Assembly: GCF_037975245.1 (NCBI RefSeq)
Contig: NC_092578.1
Location: 1,364,001-1,428,000, forward strand
Direction of reading: 5' to 3'
From: Apostichopus japonicus
Lineage: Eukaryota > Echinodermata > Holothuroidea > Aspidochirotida > Stichopodidae
DNA length: 64,000 nt
Shown: positions 15,401-25,100 of the stretch, piece by piece
How the letters are laid out: each line of letters begins with the position of its first letter
Position numbering within the stretch: position 1 is the first letter of the stretch
Notes under the pieces: model-generated
What the model saw: only the letters and a program-made list of their open reading frames with translations
Told to the model about the DNA's origin: nothing
Database searches by the model: none
Program-made: the position numbers and the translations under genes

Positions 15401-17416
15401 AAAATCCATCAGGAGCCAAAGTTACAGATCATTGCAGTCATAGTTTGGGTAATTCGACATGAAATAAGATAGTTTTAGTAATTTTTCAAAGTTTAATAAC
15501 TGCACTGTCATAAAAACTGAATTCATGGTTCATTTAACAAGAGTTGATTGAAGTCTGTTACCTCACAACGTTTGAATATATTCATAATATCGTGATCCCG
15601 TAATTGATGCTTACCTCATTACTGTTCCAACCAAAGCTACTTGTGAGAGCGTCTGTGCTGCAACTGTCTTGGTTCTGGAAAAGAAGTCTGGCAAAGAGCC
15701 GCTGTAGCTCAATAGGGATTACACGGACCTACGTAAAAATAAAAAAATAAAAATAAAACAAGACAATGGCAGCATGGCACGCTAAAAAGCCACATACACA
15801 TGGGGCAGAAGCCAAACGGCCTACTACTAAAATAATAATAATAATCAGATAGTTATTATTATGACGCTTACGTGATCACAAAAGTGGGAGAAGCCTGCAA
15901 GGGCTTATGGATTTCAAGTTTCACGTTGGGTGGCTTCCAATTCAACATTTTAACTCAAATTTGGAAAGTTTTCAATTTAGAAAATCATTTTGTATGTGAA
16001 AACTGTAGATAGATCTTGGATGAAAAACCCACCTTACTATGACTCGGCCAGGGATCGAACCCCAAACCTCATTGCTTCCAATGCCACCGCCTTTATCCAC
16101 TCTGCCATAGCAGTGGTAAAACCTATAATGTTGGGTGGCTATCCAATTACAGTTTTAGATCATTTTGGATTTCTGTTCATGGATGTCTAAATTTGGGTGG
16201 AGAATGCCTCATAACAATGTGACTGTAGGTTCCAGCTGAAGAAGGCTAATTTTCAAGGTTAAATGCCTGTTTACGATGGAAAAATTAAAGACTTAAAGAC
16301 TTGGACTTGGTAACTCATCAAAATTCACATCAATTTACAAACCTTAGCTCCAGGGTTGTCCTTGTCTCCTAAATTGCCAAGTTCATCAGGTCCAAGACAA
16401 AAAAGTGCTTCTGTAAATGGCAAAAAATAAAACCAATCAAATTCAAAACAATGAGCAAAAGTCTTAAATGTAGTTGACCAAAGATGCATTGTTGTAAAGT
16501 TTGAACTGAAACAGAGTATCAAATGTGACTTTAAAATACAGGAAGGATCACATCAGTGAAATTTTTTTACCAGATCTATCCCAAACTTGCTTGTTACATT
16601 ACTAATTAAAGACATTAACATACTCAAAAACCTCTAAATCACCTCATAATCACTCTAGTTTCAAATGCAAAATATGTTAGATCTTATGTGAGCCTAACAA
16701 GTAACAGCAAACTTATCCATGCCATTCAGCATTGTGAATTTGCAGAATCATTTCCCGCCCAATTTATAAATTACAGTATTTAATATCTCGAAGTAGATTA
16801 CATCCTTGACCATACAATGTTGGATATAACATCAATCAAACCACTCGTCTCATAAGGCATTCTATACACATGTTTTAATCTTACAAATGCAATTTAAATA
16901 ACCCTCCAGCTACTGTACCTAACACTACTTATTTAACGGAGGATTATTTAATTGGACTGCCCAAGTCCTCCTTTTTTGTTATTTTAATTCCATAGTTGAT
17001 GATGGAATATCAACAAATTTAAAGCACTGTGTAAATGCAAATAAAAAATGGATTATCTTCTTAATTAGCCTGTAAAATATTAAAAGAAAGGCAAAGAATA
17101 CTAACATTTTTCAGTGAAATTCTTTTCCATGAATCATGCAGTGATTTTGAAGCTACTTTAGCACTTACATAAAGTTATGTAACAGCAACATTTGTACAAG
17201 TATCTCACCACGAAGTTCTGGAGTCAAAAGTAACGTCTGAAGGAGAGAGTTTAGGTAGCAAGTGGCTCCTCTGTTATCAATGCCAGCAAGCCCTGTTGGA
17301 TTTTTGGGTGCTGGTGGTCCTGAAATTTTAGTATTATCACCTCCTCCTCCTCCTCCTCTTCTACAGGGTTTCTGAGATGAATTTTCATCTTCGTCTTCAA
17401 ATAGGAGATCCAACAT
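769..17416 (-). CDS. USP40: Ubiquitin carboxyl-terminal hydrolase 40 (USP40), 24 exons, 3' end outside window
   Basis: Cysteine deubiquitinase of the C19/USP family. Exons in transcription order: 17416-17209, 16410-16343, 15728-15615, 15189-15064, 14560-14522, 13980-13834, 12710-12567, 12009-11884, 11271-11128, 10604-10536, 9943-9762, 8967-8813, 8430-8349, 7438-7267, 6705-6618, 5783-5710, 5475-5162, 4445-4303, 4030-3926, 3210-3122, 2793-2710, 2328-2227, 1516-1330, 1015-769; all phases join, giving 1,069 codons plus 2 nt. The Cys box NRGATCYLNSLLQ puts the nucleophile near residue 53; the His box THGGHYRAYI lies near residues 303-312, with CxxC pairs (IVCDKC, YRCSSC) between. Diagnostic USP40 segments are QHDIQELNRILFSALE, FAGRESAYMLFYRK and the ubiquitin-like tail. 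It starts at MLDLLFEDED, matching the family N-terminus. A Gly6 tract lies at residues 21-26. About 150 C-terminal residues of the human protein have no counterpart here, so the gene should continue left of base 1. The 4030 acceptor (TAG) was chosen over a CAG 6 nt upstream because only it keeps frame. Confidence 0.93.
3388..3500. repeat. Short imperfect tandem repeat
   Basis: Two copies of a unit of about 58 bp that includes TGGACCCCTAAGGAACC or TGGACCCCTCAGGAACC followed by AATAGAGGGTGTATGG. It lies in a USP40 intron. No function visible. Confidence 0.5.
4886..4975 (+). repeat. 3' tail of a SINE/LINE-like element
   Basis: The sequence GAAGCGCCTTGAGAAGTG, then CCCTATATAAG and an (ATT)n tail is the usual 3' end of L2/CR1-mobilised elements. 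It sits in a USP40 intron. Confidence 0.5.
6445..6540. repeat. (ATC)n microsatellite
   Basis: Runs of ATC/TCATCA within a CAC/ATC-rich stretch from about 6,060 to 6,600. The long His- or Met-rich reading frames across it are composition artefacts. It lies in a USP40 intron. Confidence 0.8.
7923..8015 (+). mobile_element. One end of a G-rich hAT-like element (truncated)
   Basis: Begins CAGTGGCATCGCCAAGG and continues through GGGGGGCGTGCCCTCC, closely resembling the left end of the complete element at 25,407. No matching inverted end was found nearby, so it appears truncated. Confidence 0.5.
8481..8585 (-). repeat. Dispersed repeat family R1, copy 2 (inverted)
   Basis: Shows CTGTTAGCAAACTGCTTATC then GATCCTAGCAGGATC, the reverse complement of the order seen at 51,130-51,240. 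USP40 intron. Confidence 0.4.
9432..9737. mobile_element. hAT-like MITE, about 306 bp
   Basis: Termini are CAGGCGCGTAGCCAGG at the left and CTACGCGCCTG at the right, inverted with respect to each other. The flanking 8 bp are ACGGAACA at 9424-9431 and ACGAAACA at 9738-9745 (7 of 8 identical), as expected for an ageing hAT target duplication. It lies about 25 bp from the USP40 exon at 9762-9943, in the intron. No coding capacity. Confidence 0.75.
11297..11612 (-). repeat. tRNA-derived SINE
   Basis: Read on the minus strand it begins with a tRNA-like head: an A-box-like TTGGCTAAGGCG and a B-box-like GGTTCGATTC. It ends in an AT-rich (ATT)n tail. USP40 intron. Confidence 0.65.
13481..13700. repeat. 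GATAT/TGTGA microsatellite tract
   Basis: About 200 bp of interrupted TGTGATG and GATAT pentamer repeats, in a USP40 intron. No coding potential. Confidence 0.8.
13997..14085 (-). repeat. SINE tail fragment
   Basis: An (ATT)n tail followed by TTTATATAGCACTC and GCGCTTTACA resembles the tail of the SINE at 11,297. Only the 3' part is recognisable. Confidence 0.45.
16035..16118 (-). repeat. tRNA-like SINE head
   Basis: On the minus strand TGGCAGAGTGGATAAAGGCG resembles an A box and GGTTCGATCCC a B box, spaced as in a tRNA. I cannot fold a complete acceptor stem, so I call it SINE-derived rather than a functional tRNA. USP40 intron. Confidence 0.5.
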
Positions 17417-18657
17417 CACCTCTCTGTGGTACCTTATCTTTCATGAAATATATCTGCAATGCAAGAAATGCACTTAGCATGGTTGGTCCAATGGAACTCT
17501 ACAGTGTCCATCTGAGGGCACTGTTGCTAATAAATTTTAACTGTGAATGTTTACAAATCAGCTCTGCTTCAAATTAACATGATTGCTGGAAAGCACTGAC
17601 AAACACACTACTTATCCTACAATAATAACTGTCCTCTAACCACAACAAACCATGGCAACTTATCTACCATTACCAATACCATCATATGAAGGGAGAGGCT
17701 TACAGTAGCCTACCTGTGTTGTATTATCAACAACAAAACAAGTAATAAGTAACAAGGCTTAAGAAAGGATAATATTACTAAGTAGATCCGACTGTTACTT
17801 GTTAGGATAATTTTAGGCTAGGCCTAGTTAACTACAAACGGTACAAGCATAACGTTATACCCTTCCACAGTAAAGCTACAAAAAGTAGCCTACACCTAAT
17901 ATAGGCTAGGTGTAGGCTGAGCCTAACTTGCATATCAAAAGAATAAACTTAGGCCTAGGCCCTACCAAGATAATGAAATAACTACTCAGGGTAACATAGT
18001 GAGCAGATATCAGCAGTTAGATGTCTGATAAAATGCTCCAACTGCAGAGATAAGATACAGTCCATGTGGTCTGGAAATTCCCTTCTAACTTTTTAAGATC
18101 AAATGTGTAATAGTAATAAGTAATGAGGCTAGGCTAAGTAGACCTGACTGTTTAAGTGTTCGGGCAATGTAAGGCTAGGCTAGACCTACTTAACTACAAG
18201 CCTAACTCATACCCTTCTAAATTCTATAGTAAAACTACAAAAACTAGCCTAGACCTACGCCTATACGAGTAGACCTAGCCTATACTGAGTATAGGTATAT
18301 AGGCTGAGCCTAACTTTGAACGAAAGACTAAAATTTTGCCTACCAAAATTAAAAAATAACTACCAGGGTAACCTAGTAGCAGATATCAGCAAGTGGGTGT
18401 ATGATAGACGCTCTTCCAGCTGCGGATATAAGATACACAGTCCATGGGTTATGGAAATTCCCTTTTTAAGTTCTAACCTGTTACTGTACGTGAGACTTAA
18501 AAACATTGCGACATGTGTAGTGTTGTTATTTCGCAATGATGACCTTTGACCAACGTGTACATGCTGTACACAGAACAGAAATCGGGACACAGTTGTAACT
18601 TGTACGATTTTCTGAATGCATGCGTCCCCGTTGAGAAATGAGTGACCAAGTTTCAAA
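17417..18657. promoter_or_regulatory. Head-to-head spacer between USP40 and the ASDURF-like gene
   Basis: About 1.24 kb separates two divergently read start codons, so it should hold both promoters and 5' UTRs. No TATA box or other core element is convincing. Most of it is a diverged tandem duplication. Confidence 0.55.
17741..18470. repeat. Diverged tandem duplication, units about 350 bp
   Basis: Copy 1 (about 17741-18090) and copy 2 (about 18112-18470) share the order AGTAATAAGTAA, TAGGCTAGG runs, TTAACTACAA, TACCCTTC, AGTAAAACTACAAAAA-type, GGCTGAGCCTAACTT, CAGATATCAGCA and TGGAAATTCCCTT. Divergence is substantial. No coding frame is conserved between copies. Confidence 0.75.
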
Positions 18658-21095
18658 ATGACAAGCGCAAACGATATTAAATGCCTAGAAAATAAGGTAG
18701 GTGCAAAATGAAGTAGGCCATGCTGTTTTGTTCACGATTACTCTTTAGCCCAACATTAGGCCTAAGTTTGACTTGTCCGACCTTTTTTTTAGCTAGGATA
18801 CACTACACTTGCAAGTAGTGTGAATGGGTTCAAGAATGCTTTGGACATTGTAATCGGGTCTGAGTGTTTGTGTCTTCAGTTTTTCTTTTGCCTTGAGTTG
18901 CCACCCTTCTTCTTCAGTGATCTTCTGAAAGAGACTGGCTGTTATGGATAGAGGGTCTCATGACCCTTGAAGATCCATTTCATGTTCCTCTCCAACTTGC
19001 TTTTAAACACATTCAGTGATGGTGCCTTTACTGTATCTTCCAGTAATAAATTCCATATTTTCCATATCCTGCAGAAATATGTGTGCTTCCTATAGGGTTC
19101 TTGATGGGGACTTGAATGTCCCTCCTGTTCTTTTTTTCTACTAAACTAGAGGCATTGGCCTAACATAGGGCTAGCCGATGACTTCACCCCAACTTTATAG
19201 CCTGGCTAGGAGACATATGATAGCATATATATTTCCCTAACTAAGTCCTTAGGAAAGAAATATTTTTATTTGGTGTTTCTTTCGTAATGGTCAGTTCGCA
19301 GTCCATTAACATTTAATAGTTTTCAATTTTGCAATTTGGAAGCAAGTGACTTCCAACAGCCCTCCTTTTTATATTTTTCTTCTAAAAGTTTCAGATTGAC
19401 CTAATCAGATTGTCATAACCACTCAGTATTCTACATAGTGCTTGTGCATATTTCTGCCTCTGATGTAGAGGCCATTTCACAGTTCAACAAATTTTGGCAA
19501 CAGATGAGGCAGTTGAATATAGCTCACTGGCATTAGGCTAAGTAGGTTCTTTACATGATATAGTTGATAGTTATGGCAAGGTCTAGCAGTATTGTCCATT
19601 TCAGGGAAATGCAATTCTCTCTTGGTAAGCTCTATGGAACAACCTTGACATGCCAACAAGTATTTTTCTTACTGACATTACTTATTTAGGATTTAATGGA
19701 AAACAGTTCAAGAACACCTTTCGTAACTCAGAAAGCCCCTTCAAGCTGAATGCTGTGTAGTCAATTAACATTTTTTATGCTTTTTGAAAACAGTTGTTCT
19801 CAGTTCATGCCAAAGACAGATATTTTGTATTACAACTCTAAATAGAACAGTTCTGATTTAACATGTTTCCACTAGTTTACTTCAGTATAAATTATCTAAA
19901 TAATTTGGAAATACATTTTGTCATATTCTATCCTTTTTATAATATTCTGTAGATTGAAGAACTTCTGGTGGTTGAGAGTGAATTATCCAGCACTAAAAAG
20001 GCTGTGGTGAGTATTTCCGACCTTTCTTTCAGTAAATCATTTGATAGTAATTAAAAGTTAAATGTCCATTTTTATCCAGTGCTCCTACTGAGCTGCTTCA
20101 CACAACTAAAGTTCAGAGGAGTTGTAACCATGTTCAATTTTAGTATTAAATAATGAAAATTTGGCATTATAGTAAAATGTAAAGAAAAGGCAATAAGAAA
20201 TACACATATTCTATATTTGGATTCCAAAAGGTATCTTGGTTCTTTATCCAGAGGATTACTTCCAACCATTATTTTAACTTCTTGTTTATTTTCCTAATTG
20301 GTTAAATATTTAATAATGCCATATTGGTCGTGAAATGAAATGCTACATAGCAGACATTTGATAATTACCTTATTTCTAGTTTTTAGAATTTTTTCTCATG
20401 AAAGTGTTGAAATCTCTTTTTTTCTAAACAGAAAGTGTACAAGCAACAACCAAACAGTTTTGTTTACTTTTGTGATGATGGCCATCAACTTCTCAACAAC
20501 TGCCGCAGTAAGTGTAACTTTGATGTCTGCCATCCCTTATCCTTGATGGAACTTTATAATTTTGCTTTGATACCTTGCTTGATAAGAAAATAACGGCCCA
20601 TTGATCGCTAAATTTAACAGGGTCAATAACAAATTCCCAAATTCTATGCAAGAACAAACCTTAGAATTTACCCTAAACTTAGGATCAGGGAAACTTTTTT
20701 TCTGCAAATATCTGCAAATTAATAGGAAAATGAAAATGTGCAAATGTTGTGTGTTCAAGTTAGCATCTCCTACCAAGTACATGAACACATGTGCAAAAGT
20801 TAACCTTACCTAGAGTAATGGTTGCCACCATAACAATGAATGTTTAATACCTAGAGAAAGTCAAAACAAACATTGACTCCAATTAGCCATGATCTACAAC
20901 ACACTCATTTGTTGGCAAAATAGCATCACTTTATCTGTAATTGTTAGGCTTCTTTGAACCAGCAGAAATGATGAAACTAATAGTATTAACAGACAATCAA
21001 CCCTGATTTGATCTTCTCTTTCTGTTTTAGAACAACTAAAGGAGTTGAAAGCTGAGCTTGAAAAGACGAAAGCAGAAAATTCTACCACAAAATGA
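18658..21095 (+). CDS. ASDURF: ASDURF-like prefoldin-type protein, 77 aa, 4 exons
   Basis: Exons 18658-18696, 19953-20006, 20432-20507 and 21031-21095 join in frame to 77 residues plus stop, all with consensus GT/AG borders. The core VYKQQPNSFVYFCDDGHQ followed by a Lys/Glu-rich helix matches the beta-prefoldin-like human protein ASDURF (VYRQQQNSNIFFLADR), flanked by two predicted coiled-coil helices (about residues 1-32 and 52-77). In mammals ASDURF is encoded by an upstream ORF of ASNSD1 mRNA and belongs to a PAQosome-associated prefoldin-like complex. Here no ASNSD1 reading frame follows; poly(A) signals lie near 21,456 and 21,486 and the next gene is antiparallel, so it looks monocistronic. 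The start was chosen as the first ATG opening this frame; an ATG 18 nt upstream is in another frame and stops after seven codons. The family call rests on a short protein. Confidence 0.78.
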
Positions 21096-21455
21096 TGTTA
21101 GGATCATCTCAGTGCAGGATTGTCAGATCGTTTGAAATGTTTGGTAAAAAACAAAATGCAACCAGGGACTGGATATTGTTTCTGCAAACATTTATTAACA
21201 GAGGAGATGGATATATGGTACAATAATGAGAAGATTATGTATTCGTCTGAGAAGATATTAGTAGGACTTGATGGGCTGTGTGTAGTAAGTAGATCTGAGA
21301 GGTCCTGGTGCAGGTGACAGATCAGTATAAATGGGGTAGGGAAGGGGTAGTGAAGGTGACACCAGAGAAGAAGGAGGGACACGTAGAAGACTACCACCGG
21401 TGGGAACAGAGTCGATGAGCCCTCTCCGCTCTCAGTGAATCTTTTGTAATTTGAA

Positions 21456-21491
21456 AATAAACTATACTTTCAGAGGTCATCTGAGAATAAA
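21456..21491 (+). terminator. Poly(A) signals of the ASDURF-like gene
   Basis: AATAAA occurs at 21456-21461 and again at 21486-21491, about 360-400 bp after the stop codon. Another AATAAA lies at 21736-21741. Confidence 0.5.
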
Positions 21492-22110
21492 CAATCCTAA
21501 CATCAGGAGACATTGTATCTCAGACGTGTCGCAAAATTTCATTTTTGTTTTGAGCAAATGTCAACAATGAAAAAGTCCAAATTTGAACAGATTTTGAGAA
21601 ATATCAACTAGATATTGAACATTTGATTGTTTTAATTATTATTCAATATTTTTCATACTACCTTGTCAGCGTCCATGAAACTTGAGTGTTTACAAATGAT
21701 GGCATTTTCCGAATTTTGTGGCTCTGTTGGGTCAAATAAAGTTAGTCTGATAAGTATTTCCCCCCCCCCTCCCCACTAGACCCCCATCCTGTCTTGGAAC
21801 CTTTGTGACACTCCATGTACCACTGATAAGTTTACAGAAAGCTTTCAAAACCGTTACTATTCAATACTACAACCGATGGTATTCAGCCTCTCTTGTATAG
21901 ACTAATTTACAGTTGTTTCATAAACTCATGAAAGTGTTTTAATCATGTAGTTCCTTATAACCAAATATTAGTAGGGGAATAGATCTAAATCAACAAGAAC
22001 AAAAAAAGGTGATATGAAGTAAATATTTCAAGGTGTGTATAAAATTCCTACGTGCATTGAGTATTATTCTGTAACTCTCATGTATACGCATGCACACACA
22101 GTAGGCCCTA

Positions 22111-25100
22111 TCAGCCAACGATGAAGCTTTTGTGAGCATCTTTCCTCAAATAGTCATTCACCTTGTCATCCTCCCCAAAAATGCAATGAAGATCCATGTT
22201 TGGTGAGAATTGGGACGCAGGTGGGCATCTACCAATGCTCTCGCAGAGGGCACGGGTGTAGTGAGGGGAATTCCCACAACACAATCCGATGTATTGTATT
22301 CCAAGTTCATCACACTGCCGACCGAAATCGTAGATGTCGTCACGTGTACACAAGAAACAGTCCAGGTTGGTTGGGAACACTCGCTTACCTGCATGAAATG
22401 AAAGAAACTTTAAAATAGTGTGAACAATCAATATTGACCATTTCTACAAGATGAATTTGTGTGTTAGGCTATATCATTTAGAACTGTGATACATGGTGAC
22501 TATCATATGGTCACTTTTTTGATGTAAAGGAAATAACAATGATTTATCATTGAAAGAGATGAAATCTAAATGGGAGGATAGGAATGGGGAAAGAACGAGA
22601 AATCCTATTCGAACATTTCACTGAATAGACAATTTTAAAATAAAACCTTTTCTCCCCATCATCGTGTTAAGTGCCTAATTACAGGGTATAATAAATTAAA
22701 CATCAGTCAACAACATAAAATGCACTTCACTTTGTATACAAAGTAAACACACGCATTCACTGGGCACCTGGATTAATAATGTTACCAAATAACGTGCCTT
22801 GGATGTCTCAAAACTTTTTTTTTGTGCGTGTAATGAGGGGGGGAGGGGGGGGGGGCTGAGTTTTGCCTGGCTCAGTGCAACCAAATTGGCCATGGGTGAG
22901 CTTTCTGTTATTGGCTAACCCTGATTGAATCTTCAACACGTAAAGAAATGTTATAAATACTTTCTATTAATTTGTCTTTTAAATTAACTCCAAAATACAC
23001 GCTCTCGCATTCGTAAAGTCATTAACGATGGTGATCAGTCATATACCTGTTTTTGGGTCGCTCAATGTCATGAACGTGGGCTCTCTTTCGTGGGTTCGAT
23101 ACGTCACAGGAAGAGCTGCTAACGGTACCTTTAAATTAATGGAAATGACGTCATAAACATAACGTTAAAGGATGGAAGGGATGAATGGATGTGTGTAACC
23201 ATGGAAGTCTTACTGGGTAATACAAGCTAAGTAAAACAGAAAAAAAAATATATCTCGTCGCTCGTCCCAAACCCGCCCATCTGCATCCGGTCCAACGGGA
23301 ATATATATACTGAAGCTGAGGGTATCAGACTTTTCTTCAATGGCCTTGAAATCCTCAAGGCGACTGCAGGCCACCGACACACCCATCCTGCTGTACCACA
23401 AACTAACCTTTACTCCGGACTTCATAATTGTTTTCATCAGTGGAATTATAGTCTCCGGACCTCGACTGCAGTTCAGTCCAACTACGTCACTTCCGGCTGA
23501 TTCTAAACGTTTCATGGCTTCGGTTATTTCGACGTCATCAACAGTATAATCTTTGCCATCTTTGTGATTGTAATGGGCAGCTAGAGTGACTACCGCTGGC
23601 ACACCTGTGTTTCCATGGAAACGATTGTTAATATCTAATGGGGTACACAGGATTTGAAGTATAGGTGGGAGGGTGGGGGGGGGGTTTAATCCCGAATGAT
23701 TCAGGTAGGGGATGAACCTTTCATGGAAGGGCTAGAGGCGAATGAAGGATTTTATAAAGGACGGTCTCTGGCCCTGTGGTCGTTGAAGCCAACTCCCAAG
23801 AAACGGAGTTAGACGACAAACGATATATTTTGATACATATTTTTACACTATCAATTAAAACAATAGGCTAAGTTATATGCAAGGTTGCGCTAACAACATA
23901 AACACTCTTGAATTTGTGTGCGACGTTGAAAACGGGACTTTCACTCGATCAAGAACTCTTATTCGTTCGCACGTGTCGATAACATGTGTGGAAATCATGC
24001 CTTTAGTACGTACTGCGTAACATGTGGATACATTGTTTTTGTGAATGAAAATGGAGGGACCATTTAAAATATTTCAACACTAGAAATGTTAGTTTTCTTG
24101 TCATTATTTTACCGGACAGCTTCAATTAATGTCAAATTGAAATTACCTCGGCCAAATTCTTGAATTGCTTCAAGGGCGACGAGAGCTTCCTCCACCATAC
24201 CGAATGTTTCTGCTACAATGTAATCTGCACCTTCATCAACAGCCCACTCTACTTGTTCCTACCCACGAGAGAAAACAAAAACATCAAATTACATACATGC
24301 AAGTATCCCGCATTGGACGGGGAGACTCACGCAATTAGGTCATGTCTAGTACCGCTGAGGTCAATAAAACTCCCGCATTCTGGCCCAGCAGCCAGAAATA
24401 TTTAATCAGTGCTTTTAGTTTGCCCCCAAAAGCCTGAATTAATGTTACAAATGCCATAAGAATGCACTATTTAATTTTCAAAATTTCCCGGGAGCATGCC
24501 TCCGAACCCCCCCCCCCCCCAGCAGGGCGCCGACCTGCGGCCCGGGCGCAGATATCCTTCTTTCAGAAACCCACAACTCGGCATCTCTGAAATAAACAAG
24601 AGACTATGTATGGCTCACATGGGGGCGACAATGTTATCAAAACCAAATTTACGTGGATTTAGTTTGCCCCCCCCCCCTCCCAGCCTACGGCAAACTAACA
24701 TTCATACGCCACCTGCTATGATCACAATTGATGTTCCCGGGTTGGTACCGGCGAAATATGTCAGAAATCCAAAAGTCTGAAGTCTCCACTGCAGGGTCCA
24801 ATATCATGTTCCGGCACCTTCATGGGATAATCGGGCACCTTGCACCCACTTGACCCACCTATACCAGAATTTTCTGTCGAAACCTTACCGGAAATTGTCA
24901 AAGTTGAGTACAAGACAAGTAGGCTACGTTATGAGTTATTATATCTTCACAAATATGTAAGGCATTGTTTTCTTTACTTTTCCATCTTGTTTTAACCTGG
25001 AAATGTTGCCAACATATTTTTTTTTTATTTATTTAGTAACTGACCTTAAATATTTGTTTGACCATTTCTCTGTTTTTAGGAAGCTTGGGATCGTAGACGT

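Noticed and set aside
16035..16118. Functional tRNA gene on the minus strand
   Set aside because: A and B boxes are visible but a complete cloverleaf with acceptor stem could not be drawn; SINE origin is more likely.
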